NCBI GenBank assembly: GCA_016719855.1
Contig: JADJYH010000092.1
Span: 1 to 26,334 of the forward strand
Reading direction: 5' to 3'
Source of the DNA: Saprospiraceae bacterium
GTDB taxonomy: Bacteria; Bacteroidota; Bacteroidia; Chitinophagales; Saprospiraceae
Length of the DNA stretch: 26,334 nucleotides
Translations under genes and position numbers: made by a program
Notes under the pieces: model-generated
What the model was told of the DNA's origin: nothing
The model's database searches: none
What the model saw: the letters and a program-made list of their open reading frames with translations, nothing else
In this document: positions 8,901 through 17,940 of the stretch, in pieces
Layout of the letters: each line of letters opens with the position of its first letter
Position numbering within the stretch: the stretch's first letter is position 1

Positions 8901-9721
8901 GTGACATTGGCGGTGACGGTCACGTCGTCGCTGTCGTCACAGCCGTTGAGGAGGTTGGTGACCAGCAGCACATAGGTGCCAGGTTCGTCCACCACGCAAT
9001 TGTTCAGCGTGTTTGAGCCGCTGACGATATGCCCGTCCACGGTTGTCCACAGGTACAAGATGTTTGCCCCCAGGGCCGAACCCGTGCCGTCGAGGGTCAC
9101 GTTGGCGTTGAGGCAAGTGATTTCAGCGTTCACCGAGGCATTGACGGCAGGCAGGGTCAAATCTGCTGTCACCGTGATGGATTCAATAGAAATGCAGCCG
9201 TTGTCATCGGTAGCGGTAACTATATAAACCCCGGCAGTGATATCGGTGGCAACAGGGCCGATATTCCCGTTTGACCAAAGATAAATTGATAATCCCGTGC
9301 CACCGGTGGTGCCTACTGTAACGGAGCCGGTAGCATTGTTGCAGTCAATATTCACTTGAGAAAGGACCAAAACGTCAAGTTCGTCTGGTTCGTCAATGGT
9401 CACATCCAGGGTAGCGGTGGCACCCACGAGGTCAGTGCAGGTAACGGTGTACACGCCTGCGCTCAGGGCCAAGCTTACAGGCCCAACCATTCCGTTGGAC
9501 CAAACGTAGGTATAAAGCGGAACACCGCCGGTAGCCAGTACGGTTACAGCGCCAGTGGAGAGGCCGAAGCAGGAAACATCCACCAATGAAACCACATTGA
9601 TGGTGATCACAGCGTCATCGTAGCCTTCGGGCGAGGTGGCTTTCACATCGGTGGGAAGGCACAGTAAAATGGCAATTATGGCTGCCATCAGTCCAGGGAA
9701 AAGTTTGGTAATGAAGTGCAT
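5966..9721 (-). CDS. T9SS-secreted adhesin with SprB, PKD-like and HYR repeats (two frameshifts)
   Basis: The restored product is about 1250 residues. It has a signal peptide (MHFITKLFPGLMAAIIAILL), two SprB-type repeats (about 45-180), four near-identical 85-residue repeats plus a divergent fifth (187-612), and three more SprB repeats built on TYLWSNGMTTA (613-835). Two HYR-like domains (850-1000), two further SprB repeats and a type A T9SS sorting domain (VDVFPNPT to the end) follow. The reading frame breaks twice. One extra base near 6977 interrupts the HYR domain. One missing base near 6026 truncates the tail at GATC; restored, it reads SYLLKVLIDGKPITRKVVR with TGA at 5966-5968. T9SS moves such cargo across the outer membrane and anchors or releases it, and SprB-like repeats are associated with gliding and attachment. 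The specific ligand is unknown. It is divergent from the outer-membrane protein gene at 10252. Confidence 0.88.
8144..9163 (-). repeat. Four tandem 255-bp repeats inside the adhesin
   Basis: Four exact-length units of 255 bp (85 codons) encode variants of ILYLWTTVDGHIVSGANTLN and CVVDEPGTYVLLVTNLLNGC. The same landmark recurs at 8211, 8466, 8721 and 8976. Much nucleotide identity is kept, so recent duplication or ongoing homogenisation is likely. Unit number may vary between strains and is at risk of collapse in assembly. Confidence 0.9.
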
Positions 9722-9975
9722 GAAAAAAGTGTTTTGTTGAAAAAATATTTAATGCTTTCCACTCTCCTCCCGGAAGTGGAAGGCAGCGGATAACTTATAG
9801 GTTACTGAAATATGGCTGGACTAAAATCCTGGCGTCTTTCCAGTTGGATTGCTGGCAGCCGTTTTAGAAGAGTTTCAGGAGAAGGGCTTTAGACAGACAA
9901 AGGAGCAGCAGTGCAAATGTTCAAATCCAAAGAAAAAAAAATGATAACGCTTCGATTGTTTCAGTAGGCAACCCG

Positions 9976-10109
9976 CTGGTTCAAGTCTCATATCTCTTGA
10001 TTTGAACCAGGTATCTGCACGTTTTCGACGTGCGAAACTCCTCTTAAAAGATACGGTTCCTTGCGTCAAAGACGCTTGAAAAAGAGGTTCAAGTTTGGAA
10101 ACTTGAACC
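9976..10109. repeat. Cluster of four hairpins between divergent genes
   Basis: In order: CTGGTTCAA/TTGAACCAG (9976-9984 with 10002-10010), GCACGT/ACGTGC (10017-10022 with 10028-10033), GCGTC/GACGC around AAA (10063-10075), and GGTTCAAGTTT/AAACTTGAACC (10086-10096 with 10099-10109). The first and last share GGTTCAAG. It lies in the 530-bp gap between the adhesin and the outer-membrane protein gene. It could be a mobile noncoding repeat or a structured RNA. A 100-residue minus-strand frame across it is Arg/Lys/Phe-rich and probably not a gene. Confidence 0.6.
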
Positions 10110-10136
10110 ATCGGGAGTTTTGCATTTCTCCCCATT

Positions 10137-10167
10137 TTTGCAGCATGATGGCAATTCCCTAATTTTG
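10137..10167 (+). promoter_or_regulatory. Bacteroidota-type promoter for the outer-membrane protein gene
   Basis: TTTG at 10137-10140 and TAATTTTG at 10160-10167 are separated by 19 bases. This matches the Bacteroidota consensus (TTTG at -33, TAnnTTTG at -7). Transcription would start near 10173, giving a leader of about 78 bases before the ATG at 10252. Confidence 0.55.
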
Positions 10168-10251
10168 CCAAGCACAAAATCAGCGCACCACACAGCTAGC
10201 CAATTTTCATGCACAAAATGAGCAACAACCATCCAGCTAACTGAACCGAAC

Positions 10252-11708
10252 ATGATGAAGCACTTCCTCCCCCAATTCCTGGCATTGCTCGCTGTCCTGA
10301 CTGCTTTGCCAGCGGTCAACGCCCAAAACGACGACCACTACTGGACGCACCAGTACGGGGCCAAGGGTTTGCTCCTGAACGGTGCCGTCATCGCCTCCAC
10401 GGAGGACGAGACGGCCGTCTTTTACAACCCCGGCGCCCTGGGCAACGGGGAGGATTTTGGTATCTCGTTTTCCTTTCTCACGCCCACCTATGCCGTCTTG
10501 AAAACCGATGGGTACCTGGGCCGCAACACCCAAGCCAATGACAGTCGCCTGGGCTTGGCTTCCAACCTGGGTGCGGTCGGCTTTCGTCCGTTCAGAAGCC
10601 ATCGGTGGCGGGCGGCCATTACGTCCTTCAGCCGGTACAAGTCTGGTTTGAGCCTGCGGGAACGGGAAGTCGGGGCCGTCGACAACGAGCCAAGCCAGAT
10701 TTTCATCGGCAACCTTGAATTCAAGCGGTCAGTTTCCGAGCGCTGGTACGGTGCCGGGATGGCCTACCGCCTCACCGACAACCTGTCCATCGGTGCCTCC
10801 CAGTTCTTCACCTTCCGCTCGGAAAGCACCGCCCTCTCCATCCAGAAAGAAATCGTTGAAAAAGACAACCCCTACGACCTGATGCTGGGCTGGTCATCGA
10901 GGTTCAAATATTCCCTAACGGCGAAGGGGGGCATGTTGACCAAGTTCGGCCTGACGGCCAATTGGGGGAAAGTCAAGCTTGGCGCAACGGCTACCACGGC
11001 CACCTACCGTTACTTCACCAAAAGGGCCAGTTACGACAACACCGACCTCCGGGTGTATGGCAGGGACAGCACGGTGCTACTTTCCAACTTGACCTCAGCC
11101 GTCTTGCCCGATTACAAAACGCCTTGGTCCATCGGCTTGGGTGCCGATTTCAGGATTGGCCGTACTCGGGTTTCCTTGTCCACGGAATATTTTGAGCACA
11201 TCCCACGCTACGCCGTCATTGACGACAAGGACGACCCCTTCAATGGCCTAGCAAATGGCAACCAGGCAGTAGAAACCCTGGTGCAACTGGAGAATCGCTC
11301 TGTGCTCAATTTTGCCATCGGGGCACAGACCCGACTTCGGAATGAACAGTCGTCCCTTATCATGGGGTTCCGCACCGATTTCAATCAGCGCATCATTGAC
11401 CAGCAACAACAATCAATGAGCTTCTTGAGTACCTCACCTTCGGTCTACCACTTGTCTTTGGGCAGTCTTTTTCATTGAAAAACAATAAATTATCAGTTGG
11501 CCTCGACTATTCCTTCGGCAAAAAGCTCACCACGGGCCGCTTGGTTGATTTGACGAACATCACGCCAGAGAACCTTTTCGGGTTCAGCGAAACGGGCACT
11601 ATACAGTCGAAATACCGCTCTGTGGTTTTCATTTTCACCTATGATTTCATTTTGAAAAGCTGGAAAGACTGGCGCAAGCGGAAGAATGAAGAGAAAGGGA
11701 TGGACTAA
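10252..11708 (+). CDS. FadL/OMPP1-like outer-membrane beta-barrel protein (one frameshift)
   Basis: ATG at 10252 (or 10255) gives a signal peptide MKHFLPQFLALLAVLTALPA cut near VNA-QN. GAKGLLLNGAVIAS and ETAVFYNPGALGN follow, typical of the N-terminus of FadL/OMPP1-type barrels. After that come many short alternating beta strands with aromatic girdles. The frame closes at 11478 after SLGSLFH, but LKNNKLSVGLDYSFGKK continues in the next frame from 11475 and runs to 11708 with a final strand (YRSVVFIFTYDFIL). One base missing near 11470 would join them into about 485 residues. FadL-type barrels include fatty-acid channels and also PorV, the T9SS cargo-release factor. The T9SS cargo on both sides makes a surface role attractive, but substrate and role are not shown. 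Confidence 0.75.
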
Positions 11709-11715
11709 CACAAAA

Positions 11716-11749
11716 AAAACTCCCAGCAGCACATGCCACCGGGAGTTTA
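11716..11749. terminator. Terminator between convergent genes
   Basis: AAAACTCCC (11716-11724) pairs with GGGAGTTT (11741-11748) around a 16-base loop, with A-rich DNA before and TTTATTATT after. It lies between the stop of the outer-membrane protein gene (11708) and the stop of the minus-strand metalloprotease gene (11804), so it can serve both. Confidence 0.7.
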
Positions 11750-11751
11750 TT

Positions 11752-11815
11752 ATTGAGAACCGAGCCATCAATTCTCAATTCTTCATTTTCATTTCTCCAT
11801 TCATCAATTCCCCAT
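11752..11815. repeat. Short TCAATTC-type array reaching into the metalloprotease stop
   Basis: ATTGAGAA (11752-11759) is inverted as TTCTCAAT (11772-11779). TCAATTC, TTCATTTTC and ATCAATTC units follow. The TGA stop of the minus-strand metalloprotease is part of the last unit. It resembles the period-8 arrays at 17.9 and 23.7 kb. Confidence 0.5.
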
Positions 11816-14800
11816 CTTCACGAACTGCAAGTACCTGCGCTCAGTGCCATCGAACACTTGCAGCAGGTAGCTGCCGGGCTGTAGGTTGCGCACATCGAGC
11901 TGCACTTGCTGGAGGCCCGTGCCGTTCGATTCTACTTTTTGTTGTTGGATGAGCTTGCCCGACATGTCCATCACCACGAGAGTGGCCGGGCTTTCCGACT
12001 GCGTGAATTCAACCGTCAGTTGGTCGCTCGTCGGGTTCGGGTAGGCAAATAGGCTACTGGTTCCATTGCTTGTGATTGTACGGGCTTCTTCTTGTGGGTC
12101 ACCGGTGAAGTTGAGGCAACCCGTGATGACCACGTCGTCAATGTACACCGCATCGTCGTCGGCAGAGGCATCGGCACGGAGGCGGAAGCGCATCGTGGAC
12201 GTGAACGGGCCGTTGAGGGTGTGTGTACCCGTCTGGCGCACGTTGTTGGAGAAGTTGGTGCCTGCCACCCAAGTTTTCACGGTGGTGTAGGTCGCGCCGC
12301 CATTGGTTGAAACTTGCAGCCAGAAGTCCTCACCATTTTCAAAACTGTTCGTGATGAAGCTGAAGGTCACTGTGGCTTGGTTGTAGGTGGTCAAGTTCTG
12401 GTTGGTAGTTGACATCACCGACGTGTTCGTGTTGTCCCGCAACCGGATGCTGTACGTGCCAGTATTGGCCCATGCGGCGTTGTTGATGCGGGCGCAGTCG
12501 GTACCGCCATCCGTCCAAATGCCCCAGCTCGTCTCGAATCCCTGTGAATTGATGGTCTGTTGGTTGCAGCCGGTAGCCGTGAGTGTCACGCTGCCGGTGG
12601 CCGTGCAGCCGCCAGTACTCGTCACGGTGCAGGTGTAGGTGCCAGCGCCGAGGTTGCTGATGGTTGCTGTGGTGAGGCCATTGCTCCATAGATAGGCATA
12701 AGGCGCAGTACCGTTCGTAGGGCTGGCAGTGGCCGTGCCGTTGTTGCCGCCGCTTGGGTTTACGCCCGTCACGTTGGCGGCAAGTGCGTTGGCTGGTTGC
12801 GTAAGGGTCACGCTGCCCGTGGCCGAGCCACCAGCAGTCACCGTGCAGGTGTAGGTGCCAGCCGTCAGGTTACTGATGGTCGCTGTTGTGCCGCCATTGC
12901 TCCAATTATAAATATACGGTGTGTACCGCCAGTAGCGGTAGCGGTTGCCGTACCGTTGTTGCCGCCGTTGCAGCCAATGTTTGTTCCGGTCACGGAAACC
13001 GAAAGCGGCGCAGCGCCTGGCGTGTAGCAGATGTTCAGGCTCCAACTGTTCAGCGAGCCGCCATCTTGGTTGGCTACGTCCTGCGCGGTCAGCGTCCAGG
13101 TGCCGTTGAGGTTTTGACCGTTGAAGGCGGAGAGGGCATTTAGCGGCTGGTAAGTGCCGTTGTTCGTCGGTGGGCAAGGCAGGGAGGAGTAGGCCAGGCC
13201 AGCATCGTCGAAGTTGGTGAGCACGTTGTCCTCGCTGCCGCAAATCTGGCTGAACAGCGTGATTTCCGTGCCAGCAGGGCTTTTCAATTTCACAACCATG
13301 TCGTTTATCCAAGTGTGCGTGATGCCGAGGTTTAGCAGGTTCACGTCGCTGATGGTGCCGCTGGCGGCACTGGTCAGTGTGGAAGTCACAATCGGGGTGC
13401 CGTTGGCCGAGATGGCCTTCGGCACGTCGGTGCTGGCCTGCGTCAGGCAAGAGGTGCTGGCAGTTGTGAAACTGAACGTGGAAGAATAGCTGCCCGCGCC
13501 ACAGTTATTTACCGCCTGTACATGCCAGAAGTACGTTGTGTTGGCGTTGAGCGGAGTGGTCACGTTGTAGCTTGTGCCAGTCACGCCCGTGGCGTTCACC
13601 ACCGTGGTGGCAAATGTGTTGGAGGTGGAAACCTGCACGTCGTAAGTTGCAGCGCCGCTAACAGCATTCCACGTGAGGGTCGGTGTTTGTGAAACGCCCG
13701 TAGCGACATCGGCAGGGGTGGAAAGCACGGCCTGTCCCGGTGCGCCAGCCAGCACCGTCAGCGTCACGTTGGCGGATTGGCTCTGCGAGCCGTCATTGCC
13801 CGTGATGGTCAGGTTGTAGGTGCCTGCGGCAACGCCTGAAGTGGTCACGGTTAGGTTGCTGTTGCCAGTTGGTGGAACGGGGACGGGGTTCGCACTGAAT
13901 GTGCCGTTTGCGCCAGCCGGAAGACCGCTCACGCTCAAGGTCACGCTGCCGCTGTAGCTACCCACAGCACCTACTGCCACGGCATAAACTGCACTGCTCG
14001 GCGAGCAGACGGACTGCGTACCCGGCGTTGCGTTTACCGTAAAGCCATTCGTTGCGGCCGTGATAGTGAAGTTGGTGTTTGAAATATCGTAGAAAATATT
14101 GCCGTTGGCTTTCACCATGATGCGGGAGGTGGTGTTGGCAGCGATGTTTGGAATCGTGATGGCTTGCGAGCCGTCATTCGGCGTGGCCGTGGCCAGTGTG
14201 TACTGGTAAGAATTGCCTCCGTCCACGGAGAGGAAGATGTCCACGTTTGCGCAGCTAACCGGCGAAGCCGTTGTGCTGGCCACGTTCCAGGTTACGGTCT
14301 GCGTGGAGTTGGCGGCCCAGCTCACGTTGGTGTTCGGGGCAGTGACCACGAATGGGCCAGCCGTTCCGTTCACTGTCACCACCATGTTGTCCTGTGCGGC
14401 ACAGCCGCCACCAACATGGTTGTCACGAACCACCAAGCGCCAGTTCAGCGTGCGGCCCACACTGGCCAGCACCTCCCAGGTTGGGCTTACGTTGTTTACC
14501 ACATCGGTGAGGCGAGGCAGGTAGCGGGATGGGGAAGTTGAGCCTTTGAAGGAGCGAAATGCAGGGCCGCCCGTGGAAGTCGCAACTGGCGGCATGGTCG
14601 CCACGGCGAAGTCCATTTGCTCCCAGGTGTAGGTCAAAATATCAGGGATTGGGTCGGAGGTGTTCGGGTCGGTGCCTATGCCAGTGAGGATGTACGGCGT
14701 GGACTTTGGAATCACGTAGTCCGCCCCGGCATTCGCCGTAGGCGTGCTGTTGATGGTCGTGTTGGTGGAGCAGGTGTTGCCGCCGCCGCCGCCATTGCTG

Positions 14801-16017
14801 GTCACCTCGGCAGCGATTTCCTGTAAACTGATGGCGTGAAAATAGTCGTCGCTATGCGCCTGAATGTTGGGGGCGCAAATGCCCGCATAGCCCATGATGG
14901 TGCTGGCGCTGCCGGGTTCCATGGCGGTGGAGGCGTTGCGGTTGCAGTTGTTGTTTTGCGTGTGGTTGGCACCGTACTGGTGGCCCATTTCATGCGCCAC
15001 GTAGTCAATGTCAAAGCCATCGCCGATGGGGTTCGACTGCCCGGTCACGCCACCCGCCTTGATCGTGCTGGAGCAAACAGCACCGAGGTAGGCCACCCCG
15101 CCGCCGCCTGTGCTGAACACGTGGCCGATGTCATAGTTGGCGTTGCCAATGACGTTGTCGCAGGTGGTTTGATTTTGGCCAAGCATCGTGCTGCCGTTTG
15201 TGTTGGTGTACGGGTCGGTGCTTGGGTTGAGGAAAATCAACTGGTTGGTATTCGGGTGCAGGGTCATGTGTACGGAGGCATCCTGTTCGAAGACGCCGTT
15301 CACACGGGTCATCGTGGTCACGAATGCTGACATCACCGCTGAGGTCGTGCCACCGTGAAAAGTGGCATACTCGCCCGTACAGGCCAGTGCCAGCGTGTAG
15401 TCACGCAGTTGGCAGTCGCCTATCGGAGCCAAGGAAGGTGGCGTCGGGATGCTGGCGTTCTCCTGATGGACATTGTCGAAATCGCACTGCCAGGGGTCGC
15501 TTTTTGAAAAATCCTTTTTGTAATAAACTTGGTAGTTCTGCACATCGGCGCTGGAATAGGGGTCAATGAAAACGGTGCTGTGCTCCATTGAGCGCACCAT
15601 GCCGTGAAAGCCCTTCATGGTGAAGTCGCCACGGAAGTAGGCCAGTGGGTCGTCAATGCCCTGCCCGGCGTAGGAGCGCAGGGTCGGGTATTTTGCTTGC
15701 AAATCGGGGTGCATGATGGGTGCTTCCACGATGCGGAAATCCTGGAAGGAGCCATCGGGCATGGGCAGTGCAACGGTAACGCCTTGTGTTGTTGCAGATT
15801 CGGTATGCCACATCGGCGCTTGGGCTAGAAGGGACTTCATTTGCGGCACGCTCATGCTGAGTGTCCGATACTGTTTGGGCGCGATTTGTCGGGAATGGCT
15901 TTTGTTCGCCAGTGTAGATTCGGGAATAAAATTCCACGGATTGGAGAATTTGGATTGAGCAAAGAGGGAATGACTGGCAGCAAAAAGCAAGACCAGCAAT
16001 GTCAACAATGTTCTCAT
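11804..16017 (-). CDS. T9SS-secreted reprolysin-type zinc metalloprotease with P-domain (one frameshift)
   Basis: The product is about 1404 residues after repair. It starts with a signal peptide (MRTLLTLLVLLFAASHSLFA) and a pro-region of about 170 residues. The catalytic domain has the zinc site HEMGHQYGANH (H342, H346, H352, with E343 as base) and the Met-turn TIMGYAGIC, diagnostic of M12B-like metzincins. Next come Ig/PKD-like domains, an FN3 domain (about 757-848), a proprotein-convertase P-domain (about 860-1000), two SprB repeats, a MAM/jelly-roll-like domain (NSQGFETSWGIWTDGG), and a type A T9SS tail (FAYPNPTSDQLTVEF). The frame breaks near 12919-12923, where GGTACACACCG probably lost one C from a GGTTPPY motif. 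The expected role is an exported or cell-surface protease degrading extracellular protein. A terminator lies beyond the stop. Confidence 0.9.
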
Positions 16018-16366
16018 ACTAATTCAGTTTTTATGTTGATGATAGAATAGTTCCGAATCATTTGCATCCTCCATCTGCACGGCAGACGGGGACATCGCTA
16101 AACATTTCAATGTTCAGGTTTTCAGCTCTCTCAATAAGGCAGCAAAGTGTTAGGGATACTTTAGGTGATGCTAGCTAACATTGTTGGCGAAGGTGGGTAA
16201 GACTACAGTTGATTGGTTTAAAAACGTGCGTTTGTCCAACAATGCCATCAGTTCTATGGAGCGATGGCAAATATAATTCAATCTCTAATATTACAATGCG
16301 CTTTCAAAAATATTTTGCGGTTGGGCTGTTTTAAGGCGTTGATTCAAATCCATCCAACCAACTTCC
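16018..16366. other. Intergenic region with one hairpin
   Basis: No gene is seen between the metalloprotease start and the end of the EAD-pseudokinase-globin gene. CATTGTTGG (16179-16187) and CCAACAATG (16236-16244) form a perfect 9-bp inverted repeat. The preceding GCTAACATTG is vaguely like the left end of the cassette-type palindromes, but no full element is present. I could not pick a convincing promoter for the metalloprotease. Confidence 0.45.
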
Positions 16367-17848
16367 CTACAATTTTTCCAGCGCCTGTTTTACCACCTCG
16401 TCCCATGCCTGCCCGATGGCCGGATCTCGCTTCCAAAGAAAATCGTTGGCCTCAATCTCGGCCTTCAGCGTGTGCAGGAAGTTGGCAAAATCCTCTTTTT
16501 CAAGGCCCGCATGGCCGCCGAAATGCTTAATGTTCGAGAAATGCGCAGGCGCACATGGGTTGTCCACGTCAATCAGTTGCAGTATCATCACCCGGAGTTT
16601 CTTTCGGGTGCGGTTGCTGACCTTTGCCCCGCCAAACCGGGAAGCATAGTTCTTTCCTGCATGTTGCTCGAACAGCCGAACGTAAAAACTACTGATGAAA
16701 TCCCGGTTCTTGGCACAGCAGCGCAGGTAGCTCTCGTGTACCAGCTCCGATTGGCGCTCGCCGTGTACGGGCAAGCGGTAGAGCTGCTTTTCCAGTTCCA
16801 CGAGGTTGCCATAGCGCTTCTCCGGTGCCTCTTCCAGCAGCCGTTGCAGGATGGCGAGCAGGTCTTTCGGCAAGTTGGCAGCTTTCAGCAATGCCCGCCG
16901 ATGGGTCGGCATCTCGAAGAACCGCTTGCGCCCTTCGATGACCTCCTCCACGTTTTCGCCCTTGAAAAGCGGCTCCCCGGTCAGCATCTCGTAAATCAGC
17001 AGGCCCATGAGGAACTGGTTGGCCTTGTCGAAGTCAACCTCCTCCGGCGGGTTGCGCAGCTCTTCTGGGCTGGAATAGACCAGGTCGTCCTTGATTTTGT
17101 CTAGGCGGGTGTAGCCTCGCAGGTCCTTGAAAATCTCGAAAACGGAAATGACGGGCTTCAGTTCGTGGTCAATGATAATCTTTGATGGGCGCAGGTTTTT
17201 GAGGTCAATGCCGAGGTTTTGCAAGTAGTACAGCGCATCGCAAAGCTGCCGGGCGATGGAGATGGTATCCCGCACCGGGAAGTAGCCGACCTCCAGGAGG
17301 TGGTCCAGCGTGATGCCGTTGATGTACTCCAGCACGATGCAGAACGGGATGTCGCTCTCGTGGGAGCTGAGTACCTCGATGATATTGCGGTGCTTGATTT
17401 GGTAGGCAGTCTTGGTCAAAATGTCCGACAGCGGCTTGATGTCCTTCAATGCCCGGATGGCCACCGTTTTTCCGCTCGAACGCTCTTTGGCCTTGTAAAT
17501 CACGGCGGATGAACCCTCGCCCAGCTTTTCCAAGTCCTTGAACTGCCGCATCATTTTCAGGCTGACCTGTTTGTTGAAATCGTTCACATCATATCTCAGT
17601 CCCAGCACCGTGTTCACCCGCTCCTCCAGGTTCTCGAAGAAGTAGAGGAACGAATCGGTGACCCGGTTCATCTCGATTTCCAGTTCCTCCGGTGTGCCAG
17701 TCCTGCCAATCCGCTTGTTCCCAATGGCGGCCAGCCTTGATTTCAGCAGCGCCAGCGTATTGGCATCCGAACTCAGCGACTCGTGCAGCCTCGACAGCTC
17801 GTCAATGGCCTCTTCGATTTTGCCTTCCAGAACAAGTTCTCGTATCAT
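16367..17848 (-). CDS. EAD11 - pseudokinase - globin fusion protein
   Basis: 493 residues, intact. Residues 1-75 (MIRELVLEGKIEEAIDELSR, then nRv..sfLyffenLEE) match the helical EAD11 effector-associated domain. Residues 102-358 form a protein-kinase fold with a glycine loop (LGEGSSAVIYKA), hinge, SPE motif (260-262) and the helix F/G pattern DKANQFLMGLLIYEML. The catalytic residues are replaced: VAIK Lys is Arg132, the HRD triplet is Leu-Lys-Asn (216-218), and DFG is VFE (236-238). It should therefore be a pseudokinase. Residues 367-493 read as a globin: LVHESY, FYVRLFE, Phe405 at the CD1 position, His446 (FGGHAGL) at the proximal F8 position, and AWDEV near the end. EADs recruit partner proteins by homotypic contact. 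Haem binding and sensing are inferences. It has no signal peptide, so it is cytoplasmic. It lies 90 bp downstream of the C25-like gene, on the same strand. Confidence 0.8.
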   Translation of the reverse strand: MIRELVLEGKIEEAIDELSRLHESLSSDANTLALLKSRLAAIGNKRIGRTGTPEELEIEMNRVTDSFLYFFENLEERVNTVLGLRYDVNDFNKQVSLKMMRQFKDLEKLGEGSSAVIYKAKERSSGKTVAIRALKDIKPLSDILTKTAYQIKHRNIIEVLSSHESDIPFCIVLEYINGITLDHLLEVGYFPVRDTISIARQLCDALYYLQNLGIDLKNLRPSKIIIDHELKPVISVFEIFKDLRGYTRLDKIKDDLVYSSPEELRNPPEEVDFDKANQFLMGLLIYEMLTGEPLFKGENVEEVIEGRKRFFEMPTHRRALLKAANLPKDLLAILQRLLEEAPEKRYGNLVELEKQLYRLPVHGERQSELVHESYLRCCAKNRDFISSFYVRLFEQHAGKNYASRFGGAKVSNRTRKKLRVMILQLIDVDNPCAPAHFSNIKHFGGHAGLEKEDFANFLHTLKAEIEANDFLWKRDPAIGQAWDEVVKQALEKL

Positions 17849-17865
17849 GATTTTTGAAATTGTTG

Positions 17866-17940
17866 GATTGCTGAATTGTTGAATTGTTGAGCGAAATGCG
17901 GCAATCCCAACAATTCAACAATTTTAACAATTCAGCAATC
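17866..17940. repeat. Period-8 palindromic array before the EAD gene
   Basis: GAATTGTT octamers (left arm 17866-17889) are inverted as AACAATTC-type octamers (right arm 17908-17940). The right arm carries about 9 extra bases. The array fills most of the gap between the stop of the C25-like gene (whose TGA it overlaps by two bases) and the start of the EAD-pseudokinase-globin gene. It could form a transcript hairpin acting as an attenuator or terminator. Confidence 0.7.

Noticed and set aside
8144..9163. CRISPR-like regular repeats
   Set aside because: The units are 255 bp, contiguous, in frame and code for protein repeats. There are no spacers.
9875..10177. A 100-codon minus-strand open frame between the divergent genes
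   Set aside because: It spans the hairpin cluster and includes FFFF and many Arg/Lys residues. It is better explained as a structured noncoding repeat.
14836..15330. A 164-codon plus-strand open frame over the metalloprotease zinc site
   Set aside because: It is antisense to the HEMGH region of a well-supported protease, with no family features of its own.
16367..17848. Active serine/threonine kinase
   Set aside because: VAIK, HRD and DFG residues are all replaced in an otherwise intact frame, so an active kinase is unlikely.
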